DNA from: JAJFJD01 sp965228425
GTDB lineage: Bacteria > Pseudomonadota > Alphaproteobacteria > UBA8366
Assembly (NCBI GenBank): GCA_965228425.1
Contig: OZ245815.1
Span: forward strand, 372,001 to 436,000
DNA length: 64,000 nucleotides
Reading direction: 5' to 3'
Shown here: positions 1 through 7,595 of the stretch, piece after piece
Layout: each line of letters starts with the position of its first letter
How positions within the stretch are numbered: position 1 is the first letter of the stretch
The notes under the pieces: generated by a model
Told to the model about the DNA's origin: nothing
The model's input: the letters and a program-made list of their open reading frames with translations, nothing else
Databases searched by the model: none
Position numbers and translations under genes: made by a program

Positions 1-1218
1 CTGACCGGCTATGCGGCGCTCGGCGAGCTGGGGCTGGACGGCGCGATCGCCCGCGTTTCCGGCGTGCTGCCGGCGGCGATCGGCGCGCATGCGGCGGGGC
101 TCGGCCTGATCTGTCCCGAACCCTGCGGCGGGGAGGCGGCCTGGGCCGGCGATGTCGCGATCCTCGCGCCGGCGACGCTGCTGTCGCTGATCAACCATAT
201 GAAAGGCACGCAGACCCTGACGCCGCCCGCGCCGGAACTGCGCGACGACGACGCGCCGCTGCCCGACCTGGCCGACATCAAGGGGCAGGAAACCGCCAAG
301 CGCGCCTTGGAATTGGCCGCCGCGGGCTCGCACAACCTGCTGATGATGGGGCCGCCGGGCGCGGGCAAATCGATGCTGGCGCAGCGCCTGCCGGGCCTGC
401 TGCCGCCGCTGCAGCCGAAGGAAGCGCTCGAGGTGAGCATGGTGCAGAGCGTGGCGGGCCTCCTGTCCGACGGGGCGATCACCCGGCGGCGGCCGTTCCG
501 CGACCCGCATCATTCGGCGTCGCTGCCGGCGATGGTCGGCGGCGGCATGCGCGCCAAGCCGGGCGAGATCACGCTGGCGCATCACGGCGTGCTGTTCCTG
601 GACGAATTGCCCGAATTCTCCCGCCAGACGCTCGAATCCCTGCGCCAGCCGATGGAGACCGGGCGCGCCGCCGTCGCCCGGGCAAACGCGCATGTCACTT
701 ATCCCGCGCGGTTCCAGCTCGTCGCGGCGATGAACCCCTGCCGCTGCGGCCATCTCGACGATCCGGCGCTCGCCTGCGCTCGCGCGCCACGCTGCGCGCA
801 GGACTATCAATCGAAGATTTCCGGCCCGCTGTTCGACCGCATCGACCTGCATGTGGACGTGCCCGCGGTCAGCGCCGCCGACCTGTCGCTGCCGCCGCCC
901 GCCGAGACCAGCGCCGATGTCGCCGCCCGCGTAGCGAAGGCCCGCGCGATCCAGACCGCACGCTACGAAAAACTCGGCCAGCCGGTCGGCACCAATGCCG
1001 AGGCCGACGGCGCGCTGCTGGAAGACGTCGCCGCCCCCGACACCGAGGGCCGCCAATTGCTCACCGGCGCGGCGGACCGCCTGAAACTCAGCGCCCGCGG
1101 CTACCACCGGGTGCTGCGCGTGGCGCGGACCTTGGCGGATCTGGAAGGCGAGGCGGACGTGCGGCGGGTGCATGTGGCCGAAGCGCTGAGCTACCGGCGG
1201 GTGGTGGCGCGGGGATGA
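1..1218 (+). CDS. comM: ComM/YifB-family Mg-chelatase-like AAA+ ATPase, 5' truncated by window edge
   Basis: The open frame enters at base 1, so the N-terminal part (Lon-protease-like S5 domain) lies mostly outside; about 405 residues are visible. The AAA+ module has a Walker A GPPGAGKS at visible residues 117-124, a Walker B in the GVLFLDELPEF stretch, the NPCRCGH segment typical of ComM, and the C-terminal Mg-chelatase lid domain ending in a YHRVLRVARTLADL helix. ComM is a hexameric helicase promoting branch migration of recombination intermediates during natural transformation; many non-competent bacteria also carry it. The gene ends in TGA, followed by an AT-rich gap. The family call is firm; a role in competence is only inferred. 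Confidence 0.93.
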   Translation: MTGYAALGELGLDGAIARVSGVLPAAIGAHAAGLGLICPEPCGGEAAWAGDVAILAPATLLSLINHMKGTQTLTPPAPELRDDDAPLPDLADIKGQETAKRALELAAAGSHNLLMMGPPGAGKSMLAQRLPGLLPPLQPKEALEVSMVQSVAGLLSDGAITRRRPFRDPHHSASLPAMVGGGMRAKPGEITLAHHGVLFLDELPEFSRQTLESLRQPMETGRAAVARANAHVTYPARFQLVAAMNPCRCGHLDDPALACARAPRCAQDYQSKISGPLFDRIDLHVDVPAVSAADLSLPPPAETSADVAARVAKARAIQTARYEKLGQPVGTNAEADGALLEDVAAPDTEGRQLLTGAADRLKLSARGYHRVLRVARTLADLEGEADVRRVHVAEALSYRRVVARG

Positions 1219-1405
1219 GATCTAATAATCGACTCAATAAAGAGCACTTCACTCAAAACTTATGCACAAAAGTACTATAGGAAACGTCTCAAATTAGTTG
1301 CATGCTCTTTCGAATAATAAAAATTTTAGTTCAAGCCGCGGCTGATTACGGGGCGCAGAATACGCCTATCCAGCGAATAAGCGGCCGGCCCTGGGAGCAT
1401 CGACT
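1219..1405. other. AT-rich intergenic region with a spaced inverted repeat and a DnaA-box-like 9-mer
   Basis: This gap is strikingly AT-rich for the window. It holds an 8-bp inverted repeat (AAAGAGCA at 1239-1246, TGCTCTTT at 1303-1310) and one consensus DnaA box TTATGCACA at 1260-1268. It probably carries the promoter of the secreted protein downstream. The single DnaA box is expected by chance about once in several such windows, so I do not call a regulatory role. Confidence 0.5.
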
Positions 1406-2350
1406 ATGGTTAAGGCCAACACAATCATTGCGGCTTTTTTTCTTACCCTATTGATTTGTATGGCGAGTATCGTCTATGCCGGCGACCGCGGCCCGCAAGA
1501 CGCAACGCCGCGCGCGACCGTCAATTTGTCGGAAATAAAATTTTCCGGCCCCGAAACAAATACAGACTCAGCCACAAGTACTCGTACCGGTAATACTGTC
1601 ACCCGGAAGAAGTCCGCGACGGATGCCGGTGGCGACGCGACGTCGGACCTCGCCAAAAACACGGCTTCCGGCGACTCCGCCCCCTCTTCCGCCGATCCTG
1701 CCGACGCAACGGCGACCGCCAGCCTGAGCGCCAGTGGCGGCGACTCAACCGGCACGGCGAAGGGCAATAACGACGCGGCGGCCGGGGCCGCGCCGGTCTT
1801 TCTGGGCTCCGCCGATGACACCTGCATGGGGTCTTCGTCCGCCGGCGGGCAGGGCGCGGCATTCGGCTTCAGCCTCGGATCGACCTGGACCGACGAGAAC
1901 TGCAAAATGTTGAAGAATGCCAGGGAGTTAAAGAGCCACGGGCATCACGCGGCAGCGAAAGCGCGGCTCTGCATGAATGAGGACAACGCCCTGGCGTTCG
2001 AGCTGGCCGGCGAGCCCTGCCCGCGCGCCCTTCCGGCGGCGCAGGCGGCCCTCGAGACGATCCGGGCCCAGAATCCGAGCTATCGGGCGGCCGCCGGCCC
2101 GGGCTTCCAGGTCGCGGCCCTCACCGTCGTAACGGACGTGACCGACCGCGACGACCGGTCACCGGCGGAAAGCCGAAACCTGAAGAATATCAGCAGCTTG
2201 GACGCCACCGGGGACGAGGCCGAAGCGGCCTCGAAGTTCGGCACGCTCCTCGCGATGGTGATGTCCGCCGTGAATCAGGTGGCGTCCAGCGTTTCGGGCA
2301 ATTTCGACATCGGTGTGGATGGCGCGTCCGCCATGGACGGCCTCGAGTAA
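1406..2350 (+). CDS. Secreted protein of unknown function with a four-cysteine module
   Basis: A 314-residue protein with a clear signal peptide (hydrophobic residues 7-20, likely cleavage after VYA at residue 25). Residues 26-135 are low-complexity Ala/Asp/Ser/Thr. Residues 136-210 form a denser module with four cysteines (140, 166, 189, 205), a CMGSSSxGGQG turn, a WTDENCKMLKNAREL helix and an ARLCM segment, suggesting two disulphides in a periplasmic or surface domain. The C-terminal 100 residues are again Asp/Ala/Ser-rich. I do not recognise a named family. The AT-rich upstream gap and the lower GC of the first 200 coding bases differ from the neighbours and hint at horizontal transfer. 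It is flanked by comM and a dioxygenase, which give no functional clue. Confidence 0.75.
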   Translation: MVKANTIIAAFFLTLLICMASIVYAGDRGPQDATPRATVNLSEIKFSGPETNTDSATSTRTGNTVTRKKSATDAGGDATSDLAKNTASGDSAPSSADPADATATASLSASGGDSTGTAKGNNDAAAGAAPVFLGSADDTCMGSSSAGGQGAAFGFSLGSTWTDENCKMLKNARELKSHGHHAAAKARLCMNEDNALAFELAGEPCPRALPAAQAALETIRAQNPSYRAAAGPGFQVAALTVVTDVTDRDDRSPAESRNLKNISSLDATGDEAEAASKFGTLLAMVMSAVNQVASSVSGNFDIGVDGASAMDGLE

Positions 2351-2626
2351 GCAGCCCGGCCGGATTTAGCAGTTTTCCGCTGGGCTTAGCGCGGGGTGTC
2401 CCCTGCCCCTTACAATTCCCGCATTGTTAACCATATTATAGCTAACAGCCTCCAGAAGCTGAGACTCCCCCTCAACACACTCCTGGTGCTGCGCGTTTCC
2501 CCACCACTCTCCCCCACGCGTGGCACCTTTTCTTTGCCCCGGCAGGCCGTCGACCGCATGGGTTTCGCCCAAGACGGGCGGTCGCGCTATGATGGCCCGG
2601 TGCCAATCGCCGCCCCGGGGGAAACC

Positions 2627-3472
2627 ATGCCTCTCGATCATCGGATCATCGGACCGGATTTCGTCGTCGAGTTCGCGGATCTCGATCTCGCCGCATTGAA
2701 CGACACCGAGATCGGCGATCTGCGCGAGGTGTGGCTGGCCCATAAGGTCGCGGTGTTTCGCGGCCAATCCCTGTCGGACGATGCCCTGGTGCGCTTCACG
2801 CGGCGGTTCGGGCCGCTTTTCGTCCATGTGCGGGCACAGTTCAACGACGCGGCGCGGCCCGAGATCATGCGGATTTCCAACATCAAGGAAGACGGCAAGG
2901 TGATGGGCGAGCTGGGCGACGGCGACCTAGCCTGGCATACGGACCAGGCCTATTCGGCGGCGCCGGTCTTCGCGACCCTGCTTTACGGCATCGAGGTGCC
3001 GGCGGCGGGCGGGGCAACATGGTTCTGCGACACCGCACGCGCCTACGACGCGCTGCCGCCGGACCTGAAAGCGCGCGCCGGCGCGCTGCGGCAGACCTTT
3101 TCCATCGAACGCACGGTCGAGACCCAGAATATCGCCCTGCCCGACGACCAGCGCCGCGCCAAGCCGCCGGTGACGCACCCGTTGGTCCGCACGCATCCGC
3201 TGCTCGGCCGGAAATCGCTGTATCTCAGCCCGAGCCATACGGTGCGGTTCGACGGGATGGGCGACGACGAGGGCCGGGCGCTGCACGAAGCCTTGTTGGA
3301 CCACGCGACCGGGCCGGATTTCGTCTACCGCCACGCCTGGCGGGTCGGGGATCTGGTGATGTATGACAACACCTCGACGATGCACCGCCGCGACGCTTTC
3401 GACCCGGCGGCGCGGCGCATGCTGAAACGCACCGGCTTCGAATTCCCGGCGGAACAGGCGGTGCCGGTTTAG
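2627..3472 (+). CDS. TauD/TfdA-family Fe(II)/2-oxoglutarate dioxygenase
   Basis: Member of the taurine dioxygenase family, which hydroxylates small organic acids, sulfonates or aryloxy compounds using Fe(II) and 2-oxoglutarate. The facial triad is visible: H104 and D106 in the WHTDQAY motif and distal H253 in TSTMHRRD, with 2-oxoglutarate-binding R268 near the C-terminus. The ATG at 2627 is preferred because GGGGGAA lies just upstream and the product (281 residues) then has normal family length; the frame stays open about 230 bases further upstream without family similarity. The substrate cannot be told from sequence; no sulfonate transporter is adjacent. Its stop codon overlaps that of the convergent gene downstream. 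Confidence 0.9.
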   Translation: MPLDHRIIGPDFVVEFADLDLAALNDTEIGDLREVWLAHKVAVFRGQSLSDDALVRFTRRFGPLFVHVRAQFNDAARPEIMRISNIKEDGKVMGELGDGDLAWHTDQAYSAAPVFATLLYGIEVPAAGGATWFCDTARAYDALPPDLKARAGALRQTFSIERTVETQNIALPDDQRRAKPPVTHPLVRTHPLLGRKSLYLSPSHTVRFDGMGDDEGRALHEALLDHATGPDFVYRHAWRVGDLVMYDNTSTMHRRDAFDPAARRMLKRTGFEFPAEQAVPV

Positions 3473-3834
3473 CCGGGCTGGTCCGCGAGCCGCACGAAAC
3501 GGTAGCGGACGCGGCCGAAGATATCCGACGTTTCCTCCCGCACGACGATCCTGCGGCCTTTTCTGAACGTGATATGGCGGGCGCCGGCCAACAGGCCCTC
3601 GCGGCCCTCTTCGGTCTTGACGATGATTCGGGTTGGCGGACCGGTCCCGGGCTCCAGGCTGCCTTCCAGATCAAGGAATTGGGCGTTCAGGGTCCGCCCT
3701 GGCGTCCACGATTCGGCAAGCCAGGTCAAATAAAACACGCCAAACACCAACAGGAGCAACCCCGGCCACAGAAACCACTTCAGCCGGTCACGCCAGAGCA
3801 GGCGGGTCAGTTGCGCGCGCTTTTCTGCATCCAT
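3469..3834 (-). CDS. Small single-pass membrane protein, unknown function
   Basis: A 121-residue protein with a basic N-terminus (residues 1-19), one strong transmembrane helix (about 20-38, FLWPGLLLLVFGVFYLTWLA) and a soluble C-terminal domain of about 80 residues rich in beta-prone segments and Arg. The topology is probably N-in with the C-terminal domain in the periplasm, but the charges on both sides make this uncertain. It is transcribed convergently with the TauD-type gene (stop codons overlap by 4 bases) and divergently from the Fic-like gene. I do not recognise a family. Confidence 0.6.
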   Translation of the reverse strand: MDAEKRAQLTRLLWRDRLKWFLWPGLLLLVFGVFYLTWLAESWTPGRTLNAQFLDLEGSLEPGTGPPTRIIVKTEEGREGLLAGARHITFRKGRRIVVREETSDIFGRVRYRFVRLADQPG

Positions 3835-4011
3835 GCATCCGCCCTTCCTATTGTTCCTGATGCGAAACGACCTTGCCGTTCAATCCGTTGATTTACCGGG
3901 CTTTCCCACGCTACCCCATCAAGGATAACGTTGGGTTAGCAGCCGGGAGATTTCCACCCTTATGCCGCGCGGCGGTGGACATTTTTTCGGCGATTTCGGG
4001 CGGCCGTCCTG

Positions 4012-4026
4012 TTAACCGTTTGATAA
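4012..4026. promoter_or_regulatory. Near-consensus CtrA box (TTAA-N7-ATAA)
   Basis: One mismatch to TTAA-N7-TTAA, 64 bases before the chosen start of the Fic-like gene, in the divergent gap with the small membrane protein. Weaker than the three perfect copies elsewhere in the window. Confidence 0.35.
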
Positions 4027-4089
4027 ACCTCGCGGAGTATCGTCGTGTCAGTGGACAGAAAGTCCGCCACGAACGGCGGGAGAAACCCG

Positions 4090-5205
4090 ATGCTCACCCC
4101 CTGGCTTTCCTACCGGATGGACCTGCAGCGCGCGCCGCAGCGCTTCTGGACCGATCTGGGCCGGATCGAGGCCTATGCCGAGACGCTATGCGGCTTTCCG
4201 CTCGGCCCCGGCGCGCTGGACCGGCTGACCGCGGACATCCGCGCCAATGCGGCGCGGGCGGCCGCCGCGGCGGAGTTCGGCCCGGATATCATCGCAGCCT
4301 CGGGCGGCGCGGACCTGGCCGAAGCGGTCGGCGCGCTGTTCGACGGGATCGACCGGCGGCCCGATGCGCCGATCACACCGCAGACCCTAAGCCACGACAA
4401 CGAAGCGGCGGGCGACATCGCGCAGGCGGTGGCACTGACCCAGATGGCGGCGATGGCGGACGGGGCAGGGGCCGCCGGGTCAGCCGGACCGGCCGCCGTC
4501 GCGGCGGCCTCGCTGGCGGATCAGATCGCCACGCCCCGCAGTTGGGGCAAACTGACCCAGTTTTGCGACTGGCTGAACGGCCACGAATTCGTACCGGCCC
4601 AGGACGAGACCTTCCAGACCGCCGTGCTGCGCGCGATCGCGGCACATCAGTTCCTGCTGATCCTGCGCCCCTTCAACCACGGCGCGGAGATCACCGCCAG
4701 GCTCGCCGTTTACCGCGTGTTGCGCGCGGCCGGGCTGCCGCCGCTGGCGGCGCATCTGCCGGCGATCCATTTCGGCGCAACCGACGATCAGTATGCGGAA
4801 CTGTCGGCCGAGGCGGTGGAGGGCGGGGGCGCCACGATCGCCTTCGCCGCCTATGCCGCCGACGGCATCGCAACCGGCCTGCGCGGCCTCATCCGCGCCC
4901 TGCGCGACGCCCAGACGAAGAGCGCCTGGCGCGACGTGGTGCTGCAGGCCTTCGAGGGCCGCGAGCGGGCGGGCGACCGGCGGCGGCGCGTGTTGCTGGA
5001 AGACCTCGGCCGGCAGGATGCGCCGGTGCGGATCGGCGCCTTGCGCGATCTCAGCCCGCGTCTGGCGGACGCCTATGCGGGCAAAAGCGCGAAAACCCTG
5101 TCCCGCGACGTGAAGTGGCTGGAAACGGAAGGCCTGATCGAACGCACCCTGAAAGGCGTGCGCCCGCGCCGCGACGCGGTCCATGCCCTGGCGCACGCCG
5201 CCTGA
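4090..5205 (+). CDS. Fic-like protein with degenerate catalytic loop and C-terminal winged helix
   Basis: A 371-residue protein laid out like Fic proteins: an N-terminal helical region, a helix with SxxxE at residues 101-105 that resembles the class II inhibitory motif [ST]xxxE[GN], the core helices, then a loop at residues 193-205, and a C-terminal winged helix (about 325-365, including KTLSRDVKWLETEGLIER). Canonical Fic enzymes AMPylate targets through HxFx[DE]GNGRxxR. Here the loop reads RPFNHGAEITARL, lacking the catalytic His and the GNGR anion hole, so classical AMP transfer looks unlikely. The ATG at 4090 is preferred over an upstream GTG at 4045 because GGCGGGAG precedes it. The Fic assignment rests on motif layout and needs a profile search. 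Confidence 0.7.
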   Translation: MLTPWLSYRMDLQRAPQRFWTDLGRIEAYAETLCGFPLGPGALDRLTADIRANAARAAAAAEFGPDIIAASGGADLAEAVGALFDGIDRRPDAPITPQTLSHDNEAAGDIAQAVALTQMAAMADGAGAAGSAGPAAVAAASLADQIATPRSWGKLTQFCDWLNGHEFVPAQDETFQTAVLRAIAAHQFLLILRPFNHGAEITARLAVYRVLRAAGLPPLAAHLPAIHFGATDDQYAELSAEAVEGGGATIAFAAYAADGIATGLRGLIRALRDAQTKSAWRDVVLQAFEGRERAGDRRRRVLLEDLGRQDAPVRIGALRDLSPRLADAYAGKSAKTLSRDVKWLETEGLIERTLKGVRPRRDAVHALAHAA

Positions 5206-5487
5206 CATCCCGGACGGCAGGCATTGACGCGCCCGCCCATCCGTCGCACAGTTTTGTGAGCACGCTTGAAATTCAGGCGTTTAACCCAAGGTTAAGGCCG
5301 CGTTGCGCATAGTGATCGCGAGCCGAAAAGCCCGGAACACAGAGATCATGCGAGTTTGCGGGATGATGAGATAGTTGGCCATATTATCTACACCCGCATC
5401 GGGGGCGGGCAGGGCGCCCTAACTCTCCGGCATCCTGTCCGTCCTCACTTATAGAACACCGGACATTTCAGCGAAGACCCCACCCCA
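5206..5487. other. Convergent intergenic gap containing a perfect CtrA box
   Basis: This 282-base gap lies between two convergent genes (Fic-like and GT2), where a promoter is not expected. The only clear element is the CtrA box at 5281-5295. I see no strong intrinsic terminator and no convincing small ORF; an unannotated small RNA is possible. Confidence 0.4.
5281..5295. promoter_or_regulatory. Perfect CtrA box (TTAA-N7-TTAA)
   Basis: TTAACCCAAGGTTAA matches the full CtrA consensus of alphaproteobacteria. It sits between convergent genes with no annotated target start nearby, so its output is unclear. Confidence 0.6.
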
Positions 5488-6309
5488 TCATCCCTTGGCG
5501 GGATTGGCCGGGTCGCTGCCGGCGGCCTTCTCGACCTCGCGGCGGGGGATTTCCTCGAGCGTGGCTTTCAGATGCGCCAGCACGGGTTCGAGCGCCGTGC
5601 ACAGCGCCAGCAGAAAGCCATAGCCGCCCTCCTTATACGCCTTGCGCCGCCAGTAGCATTTATAGAAGCGCGAGAAGATCTTGCGCACCATGTTCGGGAA
5701 GCTGCCCACCTCGCCGCGGTCGACGATGTCCTTCGCCCGCGTGGTGGTCTTGCGGTCGAGCCGGTCGAGCACGTCCGAGATATCCCGGTCGATGTAATGC
5801 AGCACGGCGTTTTCCAGCATCGGCCCCTTGGTGCCGGTGTAGGTCGCGCTCGGGTGGAGCCGGCTGTTCTCCCAGACCTTGCAGCCCTTGCGGAACAGCG
5901 CGCCGAGCCAGCTTTCCTTGCCGAACCCGCCGCTGGCCATGCCGTAGCGGATGTAGCGCTGGCCGATGTGGTTCTTCACCGGCAGGTCGAAATAGTCGCC
6001 CGTGTCCGATGCGATGACCGTGCGGATTTCCGCGGCCAGTTCGGGCGGCACCCATTCGTCGGCGTCGATCTCCAGGATCCACTCGCTGCGGCAATAGTCG
6101 ATGCCGGTGTTGCGGCGGTCGCCCCAGAATTCATAGGCGCCCTCGATGATGCGGTCGGTGTAGCGCTCGGTGATTTCCTTCGACCGGTCCGTGCAGCGGT
6201 CGAGAACGACGACGATTTCATCGGCGAAGGTGAGCCGTTCGAGGCAATCGGCGAGGATCTCTTCCTCGTTGTGAATGACGACAAGCGCCGAGAGGGTAGG
6301 GTCTGCCAT
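5488..6309 (-). CDS. GT2-family glycosyltransferase, WaaE/KdtX-like
   Basis: A 273-residue GT-A fold enzyme. The N-terminal SALVVIHNEEEILADCLE strand-loop is the nucleotide-sugar site, a TDRSKEI segment follows, and the metal-binding DADEW motif lies at about residues 82-86. The C-terminal half, with LHPSATY and a basic RKIFSRFYKCYWRRKAYKEGG amphipathic stretch, resembles the WaaE/KdtX group that adds a glucose or similar sugar to the LPS inner core at the cytoplasmic face of the inner membrane. It stands alone rather than in a polysaccharide operon. A perfect CtrA box lies 56 bases upstream of its start, suggesting cell-cycle or envelope-linked control. The exact sugar and acceptor are unknown. 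Confidence 0.85.
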   Translation of the reverse strand: MADPTLSALVVIHNEEEILADCLERLTFADEIVVVLDRCTDRSKEITERYTDRIIEGAYEFWGDRRNTGIDYCRSEWILEIDADEWVPPELAAEIRTVIASDTGDYFDLPVKNHIGQRYIRYGMASGGFGKESWLGALFRKGCKVWENSRLHPSATYTGTKGPMLENAVLHYIDRDISDVLDRLDRKTTTRAKDIVDRGEVGSFPNMVRKIFSRFYKCYWRRKAYKEGGYGFLLALCTALEPVLAHLKATLEEIPRREVEKAAGSDPANPAKG

Positions 6310-6364
6310 GACGATCTTCCATTCCTGTCCGCCAGCCCCTGAATTCCGGGCGATTCGGCGGTTT

Positions 6365-6379
6365 TTAACCGATCCTTAA
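6365..6379. promoter_or_regulatory. Perfect CtrA box (TTAA-N7-TTAA) between divergent genes
   Basis: TTAACCGATCCTTAA lies 56 bases upstream of the GT2 gene (leftward) and 43 bases upstream of the small rightward gene, a position suitable for controlling either or both. Confidence 0.65.
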
Positions 6380-6422
6380 GGGGCCGCGCCTACCCTCGCC
6401 GGTGAGAGAGGGTAGGATTCGA

Positions 6423-6662
6423 ATGGCCCGTTACACCGTTACGTATTACGCCGCCGCGATGGTCTATGTCACCGTCGACGTGGAAGCCGAAGATGCCGGC
6501 GCCGCCGAGGCGATACCCTTGCCCGAAGACATCAGCGCGGCCGTCGACAAAGCGTCCGCCGCGCTGCCGGAAGGCGACGCCGCGCACAAGGTGCAGGGCG
6601 TCGAGCTGCGCCGCACCGACGATTGGGAAATCCTCAACGTCCGCGACGACTCCTCGTCCTGA
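6423..6662 (+). CDS. Small acidic protein, unknown function
   Basis: A 79-residue acidic soluble protein beginning MARYTVTYYAAAMVYVTVDVEAED. The alternating hydrophobic N-terminus suggests a beta-hairpin and the middle an amphipathic helix. The ATG at 6423 is chosen because an AGAGAGGG purine stretch precedes it; a GTG at 6402 would add seven residues. It resembles small proteins with conserved strands followed by a D/E-rich helix, but I do not recognise a family. A CtrA box sits upstream. It ends six bases before the convergent HIT gene. Confidence 0.65.
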   Translation: MARYTVTYYAAAMVYVTVDVEAEDAGAAEAIPLPEDISAAVDKASAALPEGDAAHKVQGVELRRTDDWEILNVRDDSSS

Positions 6663-6668
6663 CGGACA

Positions 6669-7034
6669 TCAATCCACACGCTTGATCATCGGCCCGATGC
6701 GCCGGCCCCCCACAAGATGGACGTGGAAATGCGGCACCTCCTGGTGGCCGTCTTCACCCGCGTTGGCGATCAGCCGGTAACCGGACTCGAGCACGCCGGT
6801 CTTCTCGGCGACCGCGTGGATGGCCCGCATGAAGCCGGCCAGTTCCGCGTCGCTCGCAGTGGCGGAAAAGTCGCTGCTCGACACGTAGTCGCCCTTCGGG
6901 ATGATCAGCACATGCACCGGGGCCTGCGGTCCGATGTCGTTGAAGGCGAGGGCGTGGTCGTTCTCATACACCTTGTCGCACGGAATCTCGCCGCGCAGGA
7001 TCTTGGCAAAAATATTCTCTGAATCGTAGGACAT
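6669..7034 (-). CDS. hinT: HIT-family purine nucleoside phosphoramidase (HinT-like)
   Basis: A 121-residue HIT protein. The histidine triad H-x-H-x-H appears near the C-terminus in HFHVHLVGGRR, and the N-terminal NIFAKILRGEIPCDKVYENDHALAFNDIGPQAPVH block is diagnostic of the HinT branch. HinT hydrolyses AMP-lysine and other adenosine phosphoramidates in the cytoplasm. It lies directly downstream of hisE in the same direction, an arrangement common in alphaproteobacteria, and is probably the last gene of the his operon. Length is normal and all key residues are present. Confidence 0.93.
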   Translation of the reverse strand: MSYDSENIFAKILRGEIPCDKVYENDHALAFNDIGPQAPVHVLIIPKGDYVSSSDFSATASDAELAGFMRAIHAVAEKTGVLESGYRLIANAGEDGHQEVPHFHVHLVGGRRIGPMIKRVD

Positions 7035-7061
7035 GCGGTCCTCTAACGTTTGGATCGGACT

Positions 7062-7382
7062 CTAGCGGGATGGCGTGCCGCGCCGCTTCTCGAGCGCCGC
7101 CCACACCGCCTCGGGTTTCACGTTCTGGTCGGCCCACAGCACCAGCAGGTGATACAGCAGGTCGGCGCTTTCCTCGGCGAGATGTTCCTTGTCGCCGCGC
7201 ACGCCTTCGATCAACGCCTCGACCGCTTCCTCGCCCACCTTCTGCGCGATCTTGGCGGTGCCGCGATCGAACAGCCGGGCCGTGCCGGAAGTCTTGGGGT
7301 CCGCGCCCTTGCGGCTCTCGACGACCGCGTACAGCTCGTCGAGGATGTGCGCATCCGCCGCCTTTTTCTTGTCGGCTGCCAC
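7062..7382 (-). CDS. hisE: Phosphoribosyl-ATP pyrophosphatase
   Basis: HisE hydrolyses phosphoribosyl-ATP to phosphoribosyl-AMP, the second step of histidine synthesis. The 106-residue all-alpha protein carries the MazG-like metal-binding pattern KVGEEAVEALIEG followed by EESADLLYHLLVLW. It follows hisF in the operon, but a 185-base gap containing a 32-bp tandem array separates them, whereas other his genes overlap. No hisI is in the window, so HisE is monofunctional here. Confidence 0.95.
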   Translation of the reverse strand: MAADKKKAADAHILDELYAVVESRKGADPKTSGTARLFDRGTAKIAQKVGEEAVEALIEGVRGDKEHLAEESADLLYHLLVLWADQNVKPEAVWAALEKRRGTPSR

Positions 7383-7435
7383 CGTGATGTCTCCTGAAAA
7401 TCGGTTTCGCGGATTGCCTATCAGAATTCCCGCGG

Positions 7436-7595
7436 CTTGTCAGGACCGAACGGGAACACCCGAGCGGCTTGTCAGGGCCGAACGGGAACACCCGAGCGGC
7501 TTGTCAGGGCCGAACGGGAACACCCGAGCGGCTTGTCAGGGCCGAACGGGCACGCCCGAGCGGCTTGTCAGGGCCGAACGGGCACGCCCGCCGCG
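7436..7595. repeat. 32-bp tandem repeat array derived from the 3' end of hisF
   Basis: Four head-to-tail 32-bp units (7436-7467, 7468-7499, 7500-7531, 7532-7563) run into a fifth at 7564-7595 that is the genuine 3' end of hisF. Units differ by only a few bases: units 1-3 carry CGGGAACACCCG and units 4-5 CGGGCACGCCCG; unit 1 also has AGGACC for AGGGCC. Every unit repeats the last coding bases and the stop codon of hisF. Short inverted arms (CGGG/CCCG and CGGC/GCCG) would allow a string of small hairpins in the hisF-hisE transcript. No spacers are present, so it is not CRISPR. Confidence 0.95.

Noticed and set aside
1260..1268. Second origin or DnaA-controlled promoter upstream of the secreted protein
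   Set aside because: One DnaA box alone is expected by chance at about one in three windows of this size; no other box or GANTC cluster accompanies it.
3873..5312. Long rightward open frame over the Fic-like gene
   Set aside because: Its product is Arg/Gly/Pro-rich with no fold and it is in another frame over a gene with recognisable motifs and a good ribosome-binding site.
7436..7595. CRISPR array
   Set aside because: Units are contiguous with no unique spacers, and the repeat is a copy of the hisF 3' end; no cas genes are present.
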